64,000 nucleotides of DNA from Aaosphaeria pasadenensis (Eukaryota > Ascomycota > Dothideomycetes > Pleosporales), in the NCBI GenBank assembly GCA_022813625.1, contig JAKLMB010000023.1:1-64000 (forward strand), written 5' to 3'. Positions 11,701-22,936 of this stretch are shown here, in pieces (the first letter of the stretch is position 1; every line of letters starts with the position of its first letter). Under the pieces are notes generated by a model. The model did no database searches, had not been told where the DNA came from, and was given only the letters and a program-made list of their open reading frames with translations. Position numbers and translations under genes: made by a program.

Positions 11701-13794
11701 TCGGTTGGCCAGAGGCCCAGTGCCCACCCGCCGTCATGTCGAGGATTACCCCCTTGGAGACCCTGATTGGGCAGGACGGGAGATGCTCGTCTCTGAATTC
11801 GTGCAGCGTTGCCCGGAGTCGTAGGCGCTTCTGAGTAGTGCTTAAAAGAGAGACGGGTTCCGCAGACGGCCCGTGACTTCACGGCCTTAAACCCATATGA
11901 GCCTGCATAAACCGGATAGGACGACGAGCTAAGCCTGTCCATCTCTCCTCGAGGATCGGTCTGCTCGCTGGATAATCAGCGATTTCGATGTTTCAGACGT
12001 CATTCCCCGCGAGGCTGCTCTTGATCTTCCAAGTTTGATGCTATTTATCGAGGCTCTTAAGGCCAACAATCCAAATTGGGATTGCCATGTCAATCAATTG
12101 CCCTCTCCACAACAAAATCGAAAAATAGCTGGCGCTGGCGCAACCTCGAGCAATCCGAACTGGTCGAAGCGATTCCTGATCACTTTCGGAGCTGCCGGGG
12201 GATGGTTGCTGTGGATGCGTCGCGGGCGGGCTGAAAAGCTGTTCGAGAACGCGGCGGTTGTTGCTATGACATGCAAGGAAAATGGAGCCACAACCGCGCA
12301 TACGGGGGCACCGTATGATGGCTAATAGCTATGAAGAGCAACACGACGTGCACAATTCTTTCACAACGAGCACCCGTCTCATCCTAATTCCCTTTCAGAC
12401 CCCACCAAACAGCCGGTGACCCCTCACCTCAACTTGCAGACTGCAGAGACTGACCGGCCGCAGCGGCGCGCTTGCAGGGTTTGCTTGGGAGCTGTGGGAC
12501 CTCCAGACACTGGGCGGAGGCATAGTCGCGTGCTGTTCCTGGGGAGACGCGACTCATTTTCGTAAACAAACCCGCCGAATGTGCCAGATCCCGTGACCCA
12601 ACACCTGCGCCCAGCCGACCTTAATTACTTTAACTGCTACCCCAACGGAGGGAGGAGGATGCAAAGCAACATGGATACTTTCCAAATCCTGCCCTAGTCC
12701 CTCTGGATTCTGCAGAGAGTCACGTTTCAAGTCTTCTTGACGCTGCAGGGCGATGGAATTTCTTCACTCGAGCTCAGCTGTCTGTCAGATTGTCCCGCCT
12801 CTGGGAACGACCGGCTTCGGCGGCCCTTGTCCTGACTCCTACCAATGCTACTGCTCCTCCTCCAGGGTAGCTAGAAGATTATCTCGCGCGAGCTATTCGA
12901 GTGCGAACTCGCGAACCGTTGCCGCAGCCTCCAGCTCAGCTGACGAAGCATAACGAGGCGGCTCCGGCCATATGGGCAACCGGCGTTTTGAGTCTTGACT
13001 TGAAGTGTGATGGGCATGGAACAGCATACCACTGGATGCAACATGCACGGCAGAGCGAGAGAGATCAGGCACTGATTACGAGTTCCGATAAGCATATTTC
13101 ATGCGATGCCTCCAGTCGTGATAGGTTGCAACGCTCAATTGCGATTGCACAATTCCTTCCCGTCTGCGGGCGAATCAGACGTCAAAGGTCGAGGTTCGCC
13201 CAACTCGCCCAGCATCGATTTATTTTAGAAATCTGCTCTCGCGAGTTTCAGTTCACAATTTTGTGGGTCGACCATCACGACCGCCAGGCCATGGGTCTGT
13301 TGGATCTGCGAACAGGGCCCTTGGACGGCTGAATTGAGGGGGGTTTGAAGGGCCTCAAAACAGAAAAGAACGCGGAGTAAAATCATCATATGTCGGCCGG
13401 CCTTAACCGAGGGTTCGCAGCCATCGTTGTTGCCATTGCTCTCTGAACATACGAGAGAATGTAACTGCAAAAGTCATAGAGCTTACATGAGACAACAATA
13501 GATAAACCACATGATTGAGGCTGACGTGCCCCACAAAGCAACACAGGATTCGAAGTCAATTAATCCTTTGCTTACTCGTTCGGCTGTTGGTGGGTGTTCG
13601 TTTTCCTATGTGGGTGAGTTGCACACATGCGGTTTAGTTCCGTTCCAGCTATGGGCGGGCCCACGCTAAGTTACCGTCGGTGCGTTTCTGTTTTTGGGGC
13701 GGACGGAGAATCGTTCTGCCATTCCGCAACATTTTTTCTGAACGCAATGTCGGCATCAACAACGACGTGATAACCAGAGTATCAAACCACAATA
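8728..13794. other. 5.1 kb divergent spacer between CDC25 and POL5
   Basis: This is a long spacer for this genome. It holds the CDC25 leader with GA-rich tracts (9290-9390), tandem GGCAG units (9727-9750), a GCTTGC/GCCTGC microsatellite (10270-10300), and scattered ORFs of at most 186 codons on both strands without homology or splice logic. Unannotated leader exons, regulatory DNA or a non-coding transcript are possible, but nothing in the sequence proves any of them. Confidence 0.4.
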
Positions 13795-16700
13795 ATGGCG
13801 GATAATGGTCTCAAGAGAAGGAGAGATTCGGAGGGTGCCGATGCAGCCGACAACAAAGCCACGAAGCGGCGGCAAAAGCTCCGGCACCGACAGCTCGATG
13901 GAGACGAATTGAAGCTACTGAAGCTCTATGAGGACCTGGCGGCCGAATCTGACAATGTCCGCCTCGAAGCCGCCAAGCAGCTCATCATGAGATTCTCACC
14001 GGATGCTGACCCTGCTCCGTCTGCCGAAGCTGTGGAGAAGGCTTTGAATCGTATCATTCGGGGTCTTTGCAGTCAGCGCAAGGCGGCACGTGTTGGATTC
14101 TGCGTCACCCTAACCGAATTGCTTCGACAGCTATTCGGTTCTAGTGGGAAGAAGATCGAGGGATTCAATGTTGATGTCAAGACTCTCATTGGTCTGGTTG
14201 AAGAGAAGACGAAAGTAGAGGGCAATGTCCCGGGGCAGGTATGTAGAACTATCAAACTACGCCCGCTTGTGCTAATATCAACGACAGGAGAGGCGTGACC
14301 ATTTGATTGGCAAGCTGTTTGGCTACAAGGCCATGATGCAATCGTCGATCTTGCTCGAGCCAGAATTCTCTCCGGAATGCTGGAACACAGTCCTGGACCA
14401 CATCTATGGAATGGCACGCGACGTACCCTGGCTTCGAGAGGAATGTGGCTTGATCCTCGTCGAAACTGTAAAGAGCCTCAAAGGCCGTTCGGATGGCAGC
14501 GCTGCCGTTTCAGGCCTTGTGCAACGGCTCGACACTTTCAAATTGACCAACACGCCTGAGGGTGTCGCTATCTGGCTTGCCGCTCGTGCGGATTTCAAGG
14601 ACGTTCTTCCAAGCAATGTCTGGCACCATGACGATCCGCTGTCGAAGAAGGAGAGGTCGAGATTGGCAAAGATTCTGAAGGAAGACTTCCGCAGCGTCTC
14701 GCAAGATGGAAAGGAGGAGGCCATCAAGTCAGCAGCGGCCAACCCAAATCCAATCTTTGCATGGGATCTGGTTCTCTCTGAAATCTTACGCAGAGATGAG
14801 GATGCAAAGGCAAAGAAGAAGGATTCCGCGAAGACGGACTTTCCGCAGTTTTGGTTGGATACTGTTGATGGTAATTCGAACCTCTCTATTCAAGTAATTG
14901 CATGCTGACTTCTCTAGGCAATCTTCTCTCGTCATCCTCCTCGCATGAAAAGAAACTGTGGGGTATCAAGCTTTTTACTACGCTCATCAACGCCATCCCT
15001 GACTGGGCGATTCCTGCACTGTTTAGTCCTAACTTGATGCGTACTTTGATCAACCAGAGCAGAAAGGGCGATAGGTTTCTGCACGCTGCAGCATTGGCAG
15101 CCCTGAAGGGTGTCCAGCACAGAGTGCAGCGACAAGGAGATGCCGCATTGCCTATATTCGAAGCCATGACGATCAAGAATGGTACCATCGAGTTCGACAA
15201 GCTCACCCAAACCAAAACCCTCGAGCAGATTATGCTGTCGACCGATGACGATACTCTTCGTGAACTTGTCAGCCACTTGCGATCTCTTGTTCTCCGACCG
15301 GATACACAAGACCAGGCCACCGCAGCCTCCCGTCGTCAGACAATCGCCGACCTGCTTCTCAACACCGTGAAACAGTACAAGCATTACGACAGTGACGCAT
15401 TCAGCAGTGGTGACGAGCTTGACAACTGGCTCCGAACTGTATTTGATGTGCTCATTGAACACGCGTATTTCATCCCAACGGAGAGCGCGAAGACCAGCAA
15501 AGTACCGCTGCCACCCATCACCGATGCCACACGCAAGATCTTCCAAGAGCGATTGGCCTCTTGCCTCACGCGACTGCTCAAGGTCGACACGGCATCGAGG
15601 TCATCTTTTGCAAAGTTGATCATCGACATTATTCGAAAGAAGGCTACTTCATCGAAGCATCTGACGCTTCTGTTCAAGGCTGAAAAGCTTGTTATGAAGA
15701 CAATCGATGATGCATTCCAGTCCCTGGATGCCATCGCCGCCAAGGTAAATATGGACATCGACTTCTCACTTGATCACATTGCTAACTGTTTACCAGAAGA
15801 GTAAAAGTAAGAAGAAGTCGACCTCCGAAGGTCTGATCTTGCTTTACTCGGTTGCTCTTCTTCAGGTCTTTGAGGGCGACACCGATGCTGTAATGCTGCT
15901 CGAAGAACTGGATGCAGCGCGCAAGTCTCTAGACACAAAGAGCAAGACATCGTCTGAAGATCAAAGCCCATTCGTCGAGATCATTCTCTCCTTCCTAGGA
16001 AATCCTCGTGTCTTATTCCGCAACATCGCCCAGGATGCGTTTGGCGTGTTCGCCGCCGATATCACCGCCGAAGGCCTGCAGTCTCTGACAGAGCTCCTGG
16101 ATACCCCAGAAAACGAAAACGGCCAAAAGGAGCTCTTCGCTCAAGGTGATGAGGACGCAGAAGAAGCGGGTTCCGGAAGTGAGGACGAGGACGAGGACGC
16201 TTCAGACGTGGAGATGGTTGATGGAGATGATAAGGCCGCAGAGGATGACAATGCAGATGACTCCGATTCAGACTCAGGCTCGGATTCGGATTCGGACAGT
16301 GGCTCCGATGATGAAGACGGGGCAGCAGCAGATGGAGATGAGGACGATGAAGAATTGACAGCATTCGATAACCTGCTGGCGCAAACGCTTCAAACCTCGA
16401 GGGCAAACGTCGACCCCGACGCCGAGGATGACTCTTCCGAGGAATCAGACATGGACGACGATCAGATGATGGCCCTGGACCCCCATCTCGCCAAAATCTT
16501 CAAGGAGAGGAGCAAAGTAACAAACAAGAAGAAGCAACGCCAGGATGCAAAGCAGACCGTAGTGCAGTTCAAGTCACGCGTGCTCGATCTCCTCTCCATC
16601 TACTTGGAGAAACAGTACTCAAATCCCCTCAGCATCGAGGTCCTCTTGCCGCTCCTCCGACGCATCCGCACCGGTGCCAACAACCCTCTCACGAAGAAGA

Positions 16701-17041
16701 TTGACGGCGTAGTCAAGGCATACACAGTCACTCGCAAGAACCGCAAGACGCCGCTCCCTACGCCCACGGATGTCGACCACGTCTGGAAGACACTGGACTC
16801 CATCCACGAGGAGATGAAGCTAGGCGGCTCGAGCATCCACGCCACGGCATGCAGCAACGCCAGCCTCCATCTCGTTAAGATCCTCATCAAGCTCGACAAG
16901 TCCAACTACGCCAAGGTCGTCGACGTCTACGCCGCGATCCAGAAAGAGTGGTTCATGGAGAAGAAGTCCAAGATCCATCCTGTGCTCTTCACCGCGTTCC
17001 AGACTTGGTCGACGTCAGTCAAGAACCAGGGGAAATTCTAG
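13795..17041 (+). CDS. POL5: DNA polymerase V / MYBBP1A-like nucleolar protein (Pol5)
   Basis: Pol5 is a nucleolar protein needed for rRNA synthesis and 60S maturation. Despite its name it is not a replicative polymerase. The model is join(13795..14238,14288..14870,14918..15744,15797..17041), giving 1032 residues, normal for the family. It starts with a basic nuclear-type segment (LKRRRDSEG, KRRQKLRHR) followed by the conserved first alpha-solenoid helices (LKLYEDLAAESDNVRLEAAKQL and SQRKAARVGF). Long helical-repeat segments follow. An extreme acidic Asp/Glu/Ser tract lies at residues about 732-842, typical of Pol5/MYBBP1A, followed by QTVVQFKSRVLDLLSIYLEKQ. Intron 2 splits a Gly codon and restores VDGNLLSSSS. 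The gene is divergent from CDC25 and convergent with the EthD gene 193 bp away. Confidence 0.9.
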
Positions 17042-17234
17042 AGCAGCAAGAAAAAGCTTTCATCGTATGTACTTCTTGTATACAATGTACAATGTAGATT
17101 AAAAAATACCCCAACCATAGAATAGCCAGTCCCGCATCAACAAATCAAAAGGCACATTTGCCAGGTCCCTCACATCCTCTTCACATCATTCAACACAAAC
17201 ATCCCCTGATCCCGTTCGCTAACCTCCCCTTCCC

Positions 17235-17889
17235 TCACCACGCCGCCGGAAACTTCCGCCCATGGTCCAGCACAGCATTCTGGTTCTCCACCACTATATA
17301 ATCGACCCCCAGAATCATCCTCATCGACGTATGATCGATGAAATTCGCTTCGTGAGGCTGGATCTTCTCCACGTACTCGGGATCCGTACTCATCGCCTGC
17401 AGCGTCTCGAGATCCGGCACCCAGAACTCCGCCGCGCCGTCGAACTCCAGCACCGTGGGGCCGCCGGGGATGCGGAGAAGGTCGCGGTAGGCGGGCGTGG
17501 AGTGGTACTGACACCCCCTATCAGCTCCAACCGACTCTCAAGGGCAGATGTAGACGGGTGAGGGTAAGGGAAAAGGGGGAGAGACATACCTGAGCATACT
17601 TGACCACCCCGATGCGCAGGTGGAAGTCACGCGCGAGCTCGGCGTGCTTGTTCGCCCAGTAGTCGTCGAACTGCTCGGGCGTGATGCCGGGTTTTCGGTC
17701 GTAGAACAGCTTCGCGTGGTACAGGCGCTCCGTGTTCTTCGTGCAGGCGGGTTTGTAGCTCAGACAGCAGCAGTCGTCGGGTACGGTGTAGTTGTTGCTG
17801 GTGGTTGCGGGGGAGGCTGGGTTTGGGGGACATGTTGGTGAGGCGAGTGCGAAGGGGAGGGTGAGGAGGAGGGCGGTGAGGAGGTTCAT
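17235..17889 (-). CDS. Signal-peptide-bearing EthD-domain protein
   Basis: The EthD domain is a small ferredoxin-like fold found in ETBE-degradation proteins and in fungal pigment and polyketide dehydratases or decarboxylases; the reaction here is unknown. The model is complement(join(17235..17507,17590..17889)), 190 residues. The first 17 residues (MNLLTALLLTLPFALAS) look like a secretion signal. A short Cys-rich segment with DDCCC follows before the fold starts at AKLFYDRKPGITPEQFDDYWANKHAELARD, the usual EthD beginning. The second exon ends with HTSMRMILGVDYIVVENQN. Most family members are cytosolic, so the leader is unusual. No pathway genes flank it; it sits tail-to-tail with POL5. Confidence 0.75.
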
Positions 17890-18900
17890 GATGGGAAGAT
17901 TGAAGATGGGGTTTGTTGGTGAGGTTGGATGGTGAGGTTGGATGGTGATGTAACGGTTTTCAGTACATGTTGAGGATGTTCTATTCGCTTTTTATATTCC
18001 CCAATTCTATGATATCGATTCGCCTCGCATAAGTCTAATCTTAAAATCACAACAGCATCAAGATGGTGAGGCTGAGCTCAAATATCGTCTTTTTACTCCC
18101 TATCTAGATATTTGCTCGTATAGTATTATGCTTGTGGAGTCTAGTGTCGGTCGTCCATCGTTGAGGCTGTGGTGGGCCTGAAGAAAGTATCGCCGCTCAG
18201 CAGTGAGGTACCGGCAACCGGGTTCGAAAAATATTACTCTGCATTGCTAGATCGGTAAAAGGTCTTCAGGTACCTGGGAATGGAGAGTGCTGTGGAGATT
18301 GGGGGCCGTTGGGGTTTAGGTCTTATTGGATGAGGGGATGGGTGATGATGGGTGGAATTCCACTTATGGGGGATTTGAGTATGCTTTGCCACGGGGATAA
18401 TTTCTCATTATTGTAGATCTTTTGATGATGCCGTAGTGCTAGCTCTTTTAAGTAGTCTATTGTTCTTAAGGATGTATTAGATATATTGTCCTAAATAAAT
18501 TTCATGGCCTAGCGAAGATAACTGTACAGGATATCGATTATATAATGTTAAATATATCATTCAGAGTAAACATCATTTCAAGATGAGATACTGACCATGT
18601 ACCTCGTAGTGTGTCAGTCCCATTCGCTCGGGGTTATTCTGGCCTTCAATTTGTGTCTACCCCAGATGTGGCTACCTAACTATGCACTGTCAGCTTGATG
18701 TCGGATCTCTGCCTGGTCGATTTGCCCCACCACAGCTTCGGAGCCTAGTTCGTCGTCATTCCGCACTTCTGCAACTCTACAACAAACTTTCCCCGCCACG
18801 GCAAACACCAAAAAAAACACACGACTCCCTTCTTTCTTAGATTTTCTTTTGGAGGAACAATACATCCTGAGATCATCGTCGTATCACCTCAGACGGCAAA
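17890..18900. other. 1.0 kb divergent spacer, EthD gene and UBP14
   Basis: Contains the promoters of the two genes. An AT-richer patch at about 18400-18570 has several TpA runs and may be a short repeat relic. No ORF or RNA gene could be supported. Confidence 0.4.
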
Positions 18901-21529
18901 ATGGCCTGCACGCACATCAACGCACCAGGTAAAGGCCCCCGCGCTCCGCCTTGCAGCTGCAAAGTATACTAACAAAGTACAGAGCTTCGTGCCCCCGGTC
19001 CGACGCAATCAGTGTACCGCGAAGATTGCACCCAATGCTTTGACTCTATCGTAAGATTCAATCCAAGAGCTTCTGTTTTGATTATCCACCCGTCGAGGCT
19101 AACGCCAACTGCAGGATGACCCTACCGGCCTTGATGTGTGCCTGTACTGCTTCAACGGCGGCTGCACTGGCGAGAATAACCACAGCCTCCTCCACGTCTC
19201 CTCGCGCCAACATCCTCTCGTTCTGAACATCAAACGTACACGCAAGAAGGTCAAGCGCGATGAGCCGCCGCAGAAGATGTCGAAGCTTGCCATTGCGGCT
19301 GAGACGGAAGCTGACCGCTACGACACCACAACCCAAGTGAAGTGCTATGAGTGTGGCGTTGAGGATGTAGATGATCAGTCGGGAAAACTGTCGGAGGTGG
19401 TTGCCGCTGTTCTCAAAGCAAATACGTTCGCAAGACAAGAGGAAGTCAAGGCTTGGGAGCAGGAGCTTACGGCCTGCGAGCACACACTATGTCTGGAGCA
19501 GGAACCATCCAGGCAAATAGAGTCCCAAAATCTTGGCCACTGCTCGGCCTGCGACCTCAAGGAGAATCTTTGGCTCTGCCTTACCTGCGGCAATCTGGGA
19601 TGTGGTCGTGCCCAGTTTGGTGGCGTCGGAGGCAATTCGCATGGATTGGCACACACGCAGACAACGAACCATCCCGTCGCTGTAAAGCTGGGATCACTTA
19701 CGGCTGATGGTACTGCGGATATTTACTGTTACGCATGCGACGAAGAGCGAGTCGATCCCGAACTTCCTGACCATCTTTCGCACTGGGGCATCAACATCAA
19801 GGACCGGATCAAGACTGAGAAGAGTTTGACGGAGATGCAAGTGGAACAGAACCTTCTATGGGAGTTCTCTATGACCACTGAAGATGGAAAAGACCTAAGG
19901 CCATTGTTCGGTGCTGGTTTTACCGGACTGAAGAATCTGGGTAACAGCTGTTACTTGGCCAGCATTCTGCAGAGCTTGTTTTCTTTCCCTGAATTCGCGG
20001 ACCGTTATTATCTTCCTGGACAGTCAGCTCCCGATACACCCAACCCTGCAGAAGATCTCGAAACCCAATTGCGTAAAGTTGCGGATGGTCTCCTTTCTGG
20101 AAAATATTCCAAGCCTGACAGCGATGTCTTCGTTTCTGAGCAGACTCCAGAGAATCATCACCAGAAAGGCCTTGCGCCAGCGATGCTCAAACACCTCATC
20201 GGTCGTGGACACACTGAATTCTCGACTATGCGACAGCAGGACGCTTTTGAACTATTGCTTCACCTTCTCAAGATTGTTTCCCGATCGCAGCATGTTGCTC
20301 CGCAGAAGGACCCCGTCGATGCATTCAGATTCGTCATGGAGCAGCGATTACAGTGCACCAACTGCAAGAAGGTCCGCTATCGCACGGACGAGCAGGAGAA
20401 TATATCCATCCCTGTACCTATTCGACGAGTACCAAAGGACCAGAGCATGGACGTCACAGACAGTTCGGGCAAAGAGAAGGAAAAGGAGGAATTCGAGCCA
20501 GTGACATTGAAGGAGTGTCTCGACATATTCACAGCTGATGAGCTGGTGGAGCTAACATGTGCCTCATGCAAGAGCAACGCAGGCTTCACGAAAAAGAGCA
20601 TGTTCAAGACGTTCCCCGCAGTCTTGGCTGTGAATGCTCGACGATTCGAGCTGGTGAACTGGGTTCCAACGAAACAGGACGTCCCCGTCATAGTAGACGA
20701 CGAGCCTTTCTCGTTCGATGCGTATAAGTCTCACGGCCTCCAGGAGAACGAAGAGGAGCTCCCAGAGGATGCCGATGCTGGCGCTGGAGCCTCATCGAAG
20801 TGGGTACCTAATGAGGGGGCTCTATCGATGCTGGAGGCGATGGGATTTCCGCGTGTCAGGTGCGAGAAAGCTTTGCATGCCACTGGTAATGCAGACCCAG
20901 AGGCTGCTTCGAACTGGCTTTTTGCACATATGGAGGACCCGGATATCGACACGCCCGTGGACTTCAACGCAGGCAGTGGCTCATCAGGCGGTGCTGCATC
21001 AGCCATTGATCCTGAGAAAATCGAGTCACTTGGAGCTATGGGCTTCAGTGCACCTCAGGCGAGACAAGCCTTGAAAGAGACCAGTGGTGACATGGAGCGT
21101 GCTGTCGACTGGCTGTTCAGCCATCCGGATGCAGCGGGTGACTTTGATGATGGTACTAACACAGAGGTACTGTTGCTCACATGTTTATTGTATTTGGTCA
21201 CGATATGCTAACGTAAAGAATAGACATCTGAAGAACCCGGAGAGAAGGCCTTACCCGGTAGCGAGACGTTGCCCGCCAACTTCCAACTCCAGTCGATCGT
21301 GTGCCACAAAGGAACTTCTATCCACGCTGGGTAAGCTACTTTATAACTTGCCTTCGTACTCTATTTGCTAATGAGGACATTTAGGCATTACGTTGCATTT
21401 ATTCGAAAACAAATTCCTGGCGAGCAGTCCGTATCCTGGGTTCTCTTCAACGACGAGAAGGTCGCAAAAGCAGCCGACATCGATGAGATGAAGAAGTTCG
21501 CATACGTCTATTTCTTCAGACGTTTGTAA
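18901..21529 (+). CDS. UBP14: Ubiquitin carboxyl-terminal hydrolase 14 (isopeptidase T/USP5 type)
   Basis: This enzyme disassembles unanchored polyubiquitin chains to recycle ubiquitin and protect the proteasome. The model is join(18901..18928,18983..19050,19115..21166,21224..21330,21385..21529), giving 799 residues, normal for the family. Domains in order are a cryptic N-terminal zinc finger (CTQCFDSI, CLYCFNGGC), the ZnF-UBP at about 174-242 (CSACDLKENLWLCLTCGNLGCGR), the Cys box GLKNLGNSCYLAS with Cys about 311, two inserted UBA domains at about 598-640 and 663-702 (each with an MGF loop), and the His box AGHYVAF with His about 753. Exon 1 is only 28 nt (MACTHINAP). The intron before the His box splits a Gly codon. 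All catalytic elements are intact. Confidence 0.93.
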
Positions 21530-22153
21530 GACAGACAGATCTAGGTTTCTAGTCTGCAGGAGCGGAGGCATAGGCGGAGACTAGCAATTGGCGACGGAGC
21601 ACCGAGTCGACGGTGTAGCCTCGGTCATACCTGGCATTTTATTGGGCTCGGCCGCCGGACCGGTGATAAGAATCAAGCATGCGGGACCGTCCAATACAGC
21701 GAGCAAAAAAGCGAAACTTGACAAAAAAGCATCACAGCATGATGGCATTAGATATCATAGACGAGAGAAATCAACTGGTCGTCACGTACCCCATGTCTTT
21801 ATGATTGCGATGTGATGTGCTCCCTCGGAGAAGTAGGATCTGATCCGATAACAGATTGATTGCCATCTCCGAAAACGTGGGGTCTTCATTGCCAAGACCA
21901 TGGATTAGAGGCGAAACGCTCGGACCATCCATTCATGACGCTTGTACCGCTCGTCCTTTTAGCATTTCTTCTTCCCTCGTCACTCTCTAGCGCCAGCATC
22001 AACCCTCCTCAACCCTCGACCTTCAACTCTCCACCCACTCCTACTCACCACGCATACGCACCCACCTCATTACTTTGCCATCGATTGTCGACGCGCAATC
22101 AGTTCGATATTATTCCAACACACCACACCGCCTCACACATACAGTCCTTCGCC
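21530..22153. other. Spacer UBP14 to ISU1
   Basis: These 624 bp hold the UBP14 3' region and the ISU1 promoter and leader. The last 150 bp before ISU1 is a C/T-rich, G-poor leader, common in highly expressed fungal genes. No other feature is seen. Confidence 0.4.
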
Positions 22154-22936
22154 ATGTTCAGAAGAGTTGCATCTGCGGTTCCCGCCCAGGCCGGACGAGT
22201 TCTTGCATCGGGAGCCAGGCCGAACATTGCCTCTCCTATCCGCCGTGCAGCACCCGCCACAGTCGTTGCTACCAGCAGGCGGCAGTATCACGAGAAAGAT
22301 AAGTTGCCCTTTCCTGCGTTTTGTCGAAGCTGCGGGCCAGGCGAAGTCGTTTGGTCCAATTCGCCTCCGATATCTGTTGGCCATAATTTTGATATCGACG
22401 TAAAGCTAACAACCACTCACTGCTAGACCACTACAACCGTCCCCGTAATGTCGGTTCCATGTCGAAGGCCGACACAGACGTTGGCACCGGTCTCGTCGGA
22501 GCCCCAGCTTGCGGCGATGTGATGAAGCTTCAGATCCGTGTGGACCCCAACAACAACACCATCAGCGACGTCAAGTTCAAGACTTTCGGATGCGGAAGTG
22601 CAATTGCAAGCTCAAGTTATTTGACTGAGCTTGTGCGGGGGATGACTTTGGAGGATGCTGCTAAGATTAGGAATACCGAGATTGCTAAGGAGCTTTGCTT
22701 GCCACCTGTGAAGTGTAAGTTGAATTCGATGTACATGGATCATCACGACTCATGAGTACTAACCTTGCATTGCAGTGCATTGCTCTATGCTTGCCGAGGA
22801 TGCCATCAAGTCCGCCATCTCCAACTACTACACCAAGAACCCCAAGGCAAAGCAGACCAACCTCGGCGGCACATCCGCCTCTCTCCCCAAGGTCGAGGTA
22901 GAAACCATCACAGAGCCTCGCGCCGCAACAGCATGA
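22154..22936 (+). CDS. ISU1: Mitochondrial iron-sulfur cluster scaffold protein (IscU/Isu1)
   Basis: Isu1 is the matrix scaffold on which Nfs1-Isd11, frataxin and ferredoxin build [2Fe-2S] clusters, later released by the Ssq1/Jac1 chaperones. The model is join(22154..22298,22421..22714,22776..22936), giving 199 residues. Residues about 1-45 form an Arg/Ala-rich mitochondrial presequence ending RRQYHEK. The three cluster Cys are present in PACGDVM, FGCGSA and LHCSML, and the LPPVK motif bound by the mitochondrial Hsp70 is intact. Intron 1 begins AT and ends AC; only this choice restores HEKVLDHYNRPRNVG, the conserved family sequence. Intron 2 is GT-AG and splits a Leu codon. The C-terminal tail after KAKQTNL is longer than in bacterial IscU, as usual in fungi. 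Confidence 0.92.
22299..22420 (+). other. AT-AC intron in ISU1
   Basis: This 122-nt intron starts ATAAGT and ends CACTCAC, with a likely branch site GCTAAC about 12 nt before the end. Splicing joins codon fragment G to TG, producing Val followed by Leu-Asp-His-Tyr. No GT donor in the interval gives the required phase. An AT-AG reading ending four bases further on (after TGCTAG) keeps the frame but deletes the conserved Val-Leu pair. The donor ATAAGT resembles U2-type AT-AC donors rather than the U12-type ATATCCTT. Confidence 0.8.

Noticed and set aside
11306..11737. 143-codon minus-strand ORF in the CDC25/POL5 spacer
   Set aside because: No recognisable domain, low-complexity C terminus (RRRR, KKKR), and overlapping ORFs on the other strand of similar length.
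18195..18235. GGTTCGA box suggesting a tRNA gene
   Set aside because: The flanking sequence does not form a T-arm, acceptor stem or anticodon arm.
22299..22424. AT-AG reading of ISU1 intron 1
   Set aside because: It keeps the frame but deletes the conserved Val-Leu pair before DHYNRPRNVG; the AC acceptor four bases earlier restores it exactly.
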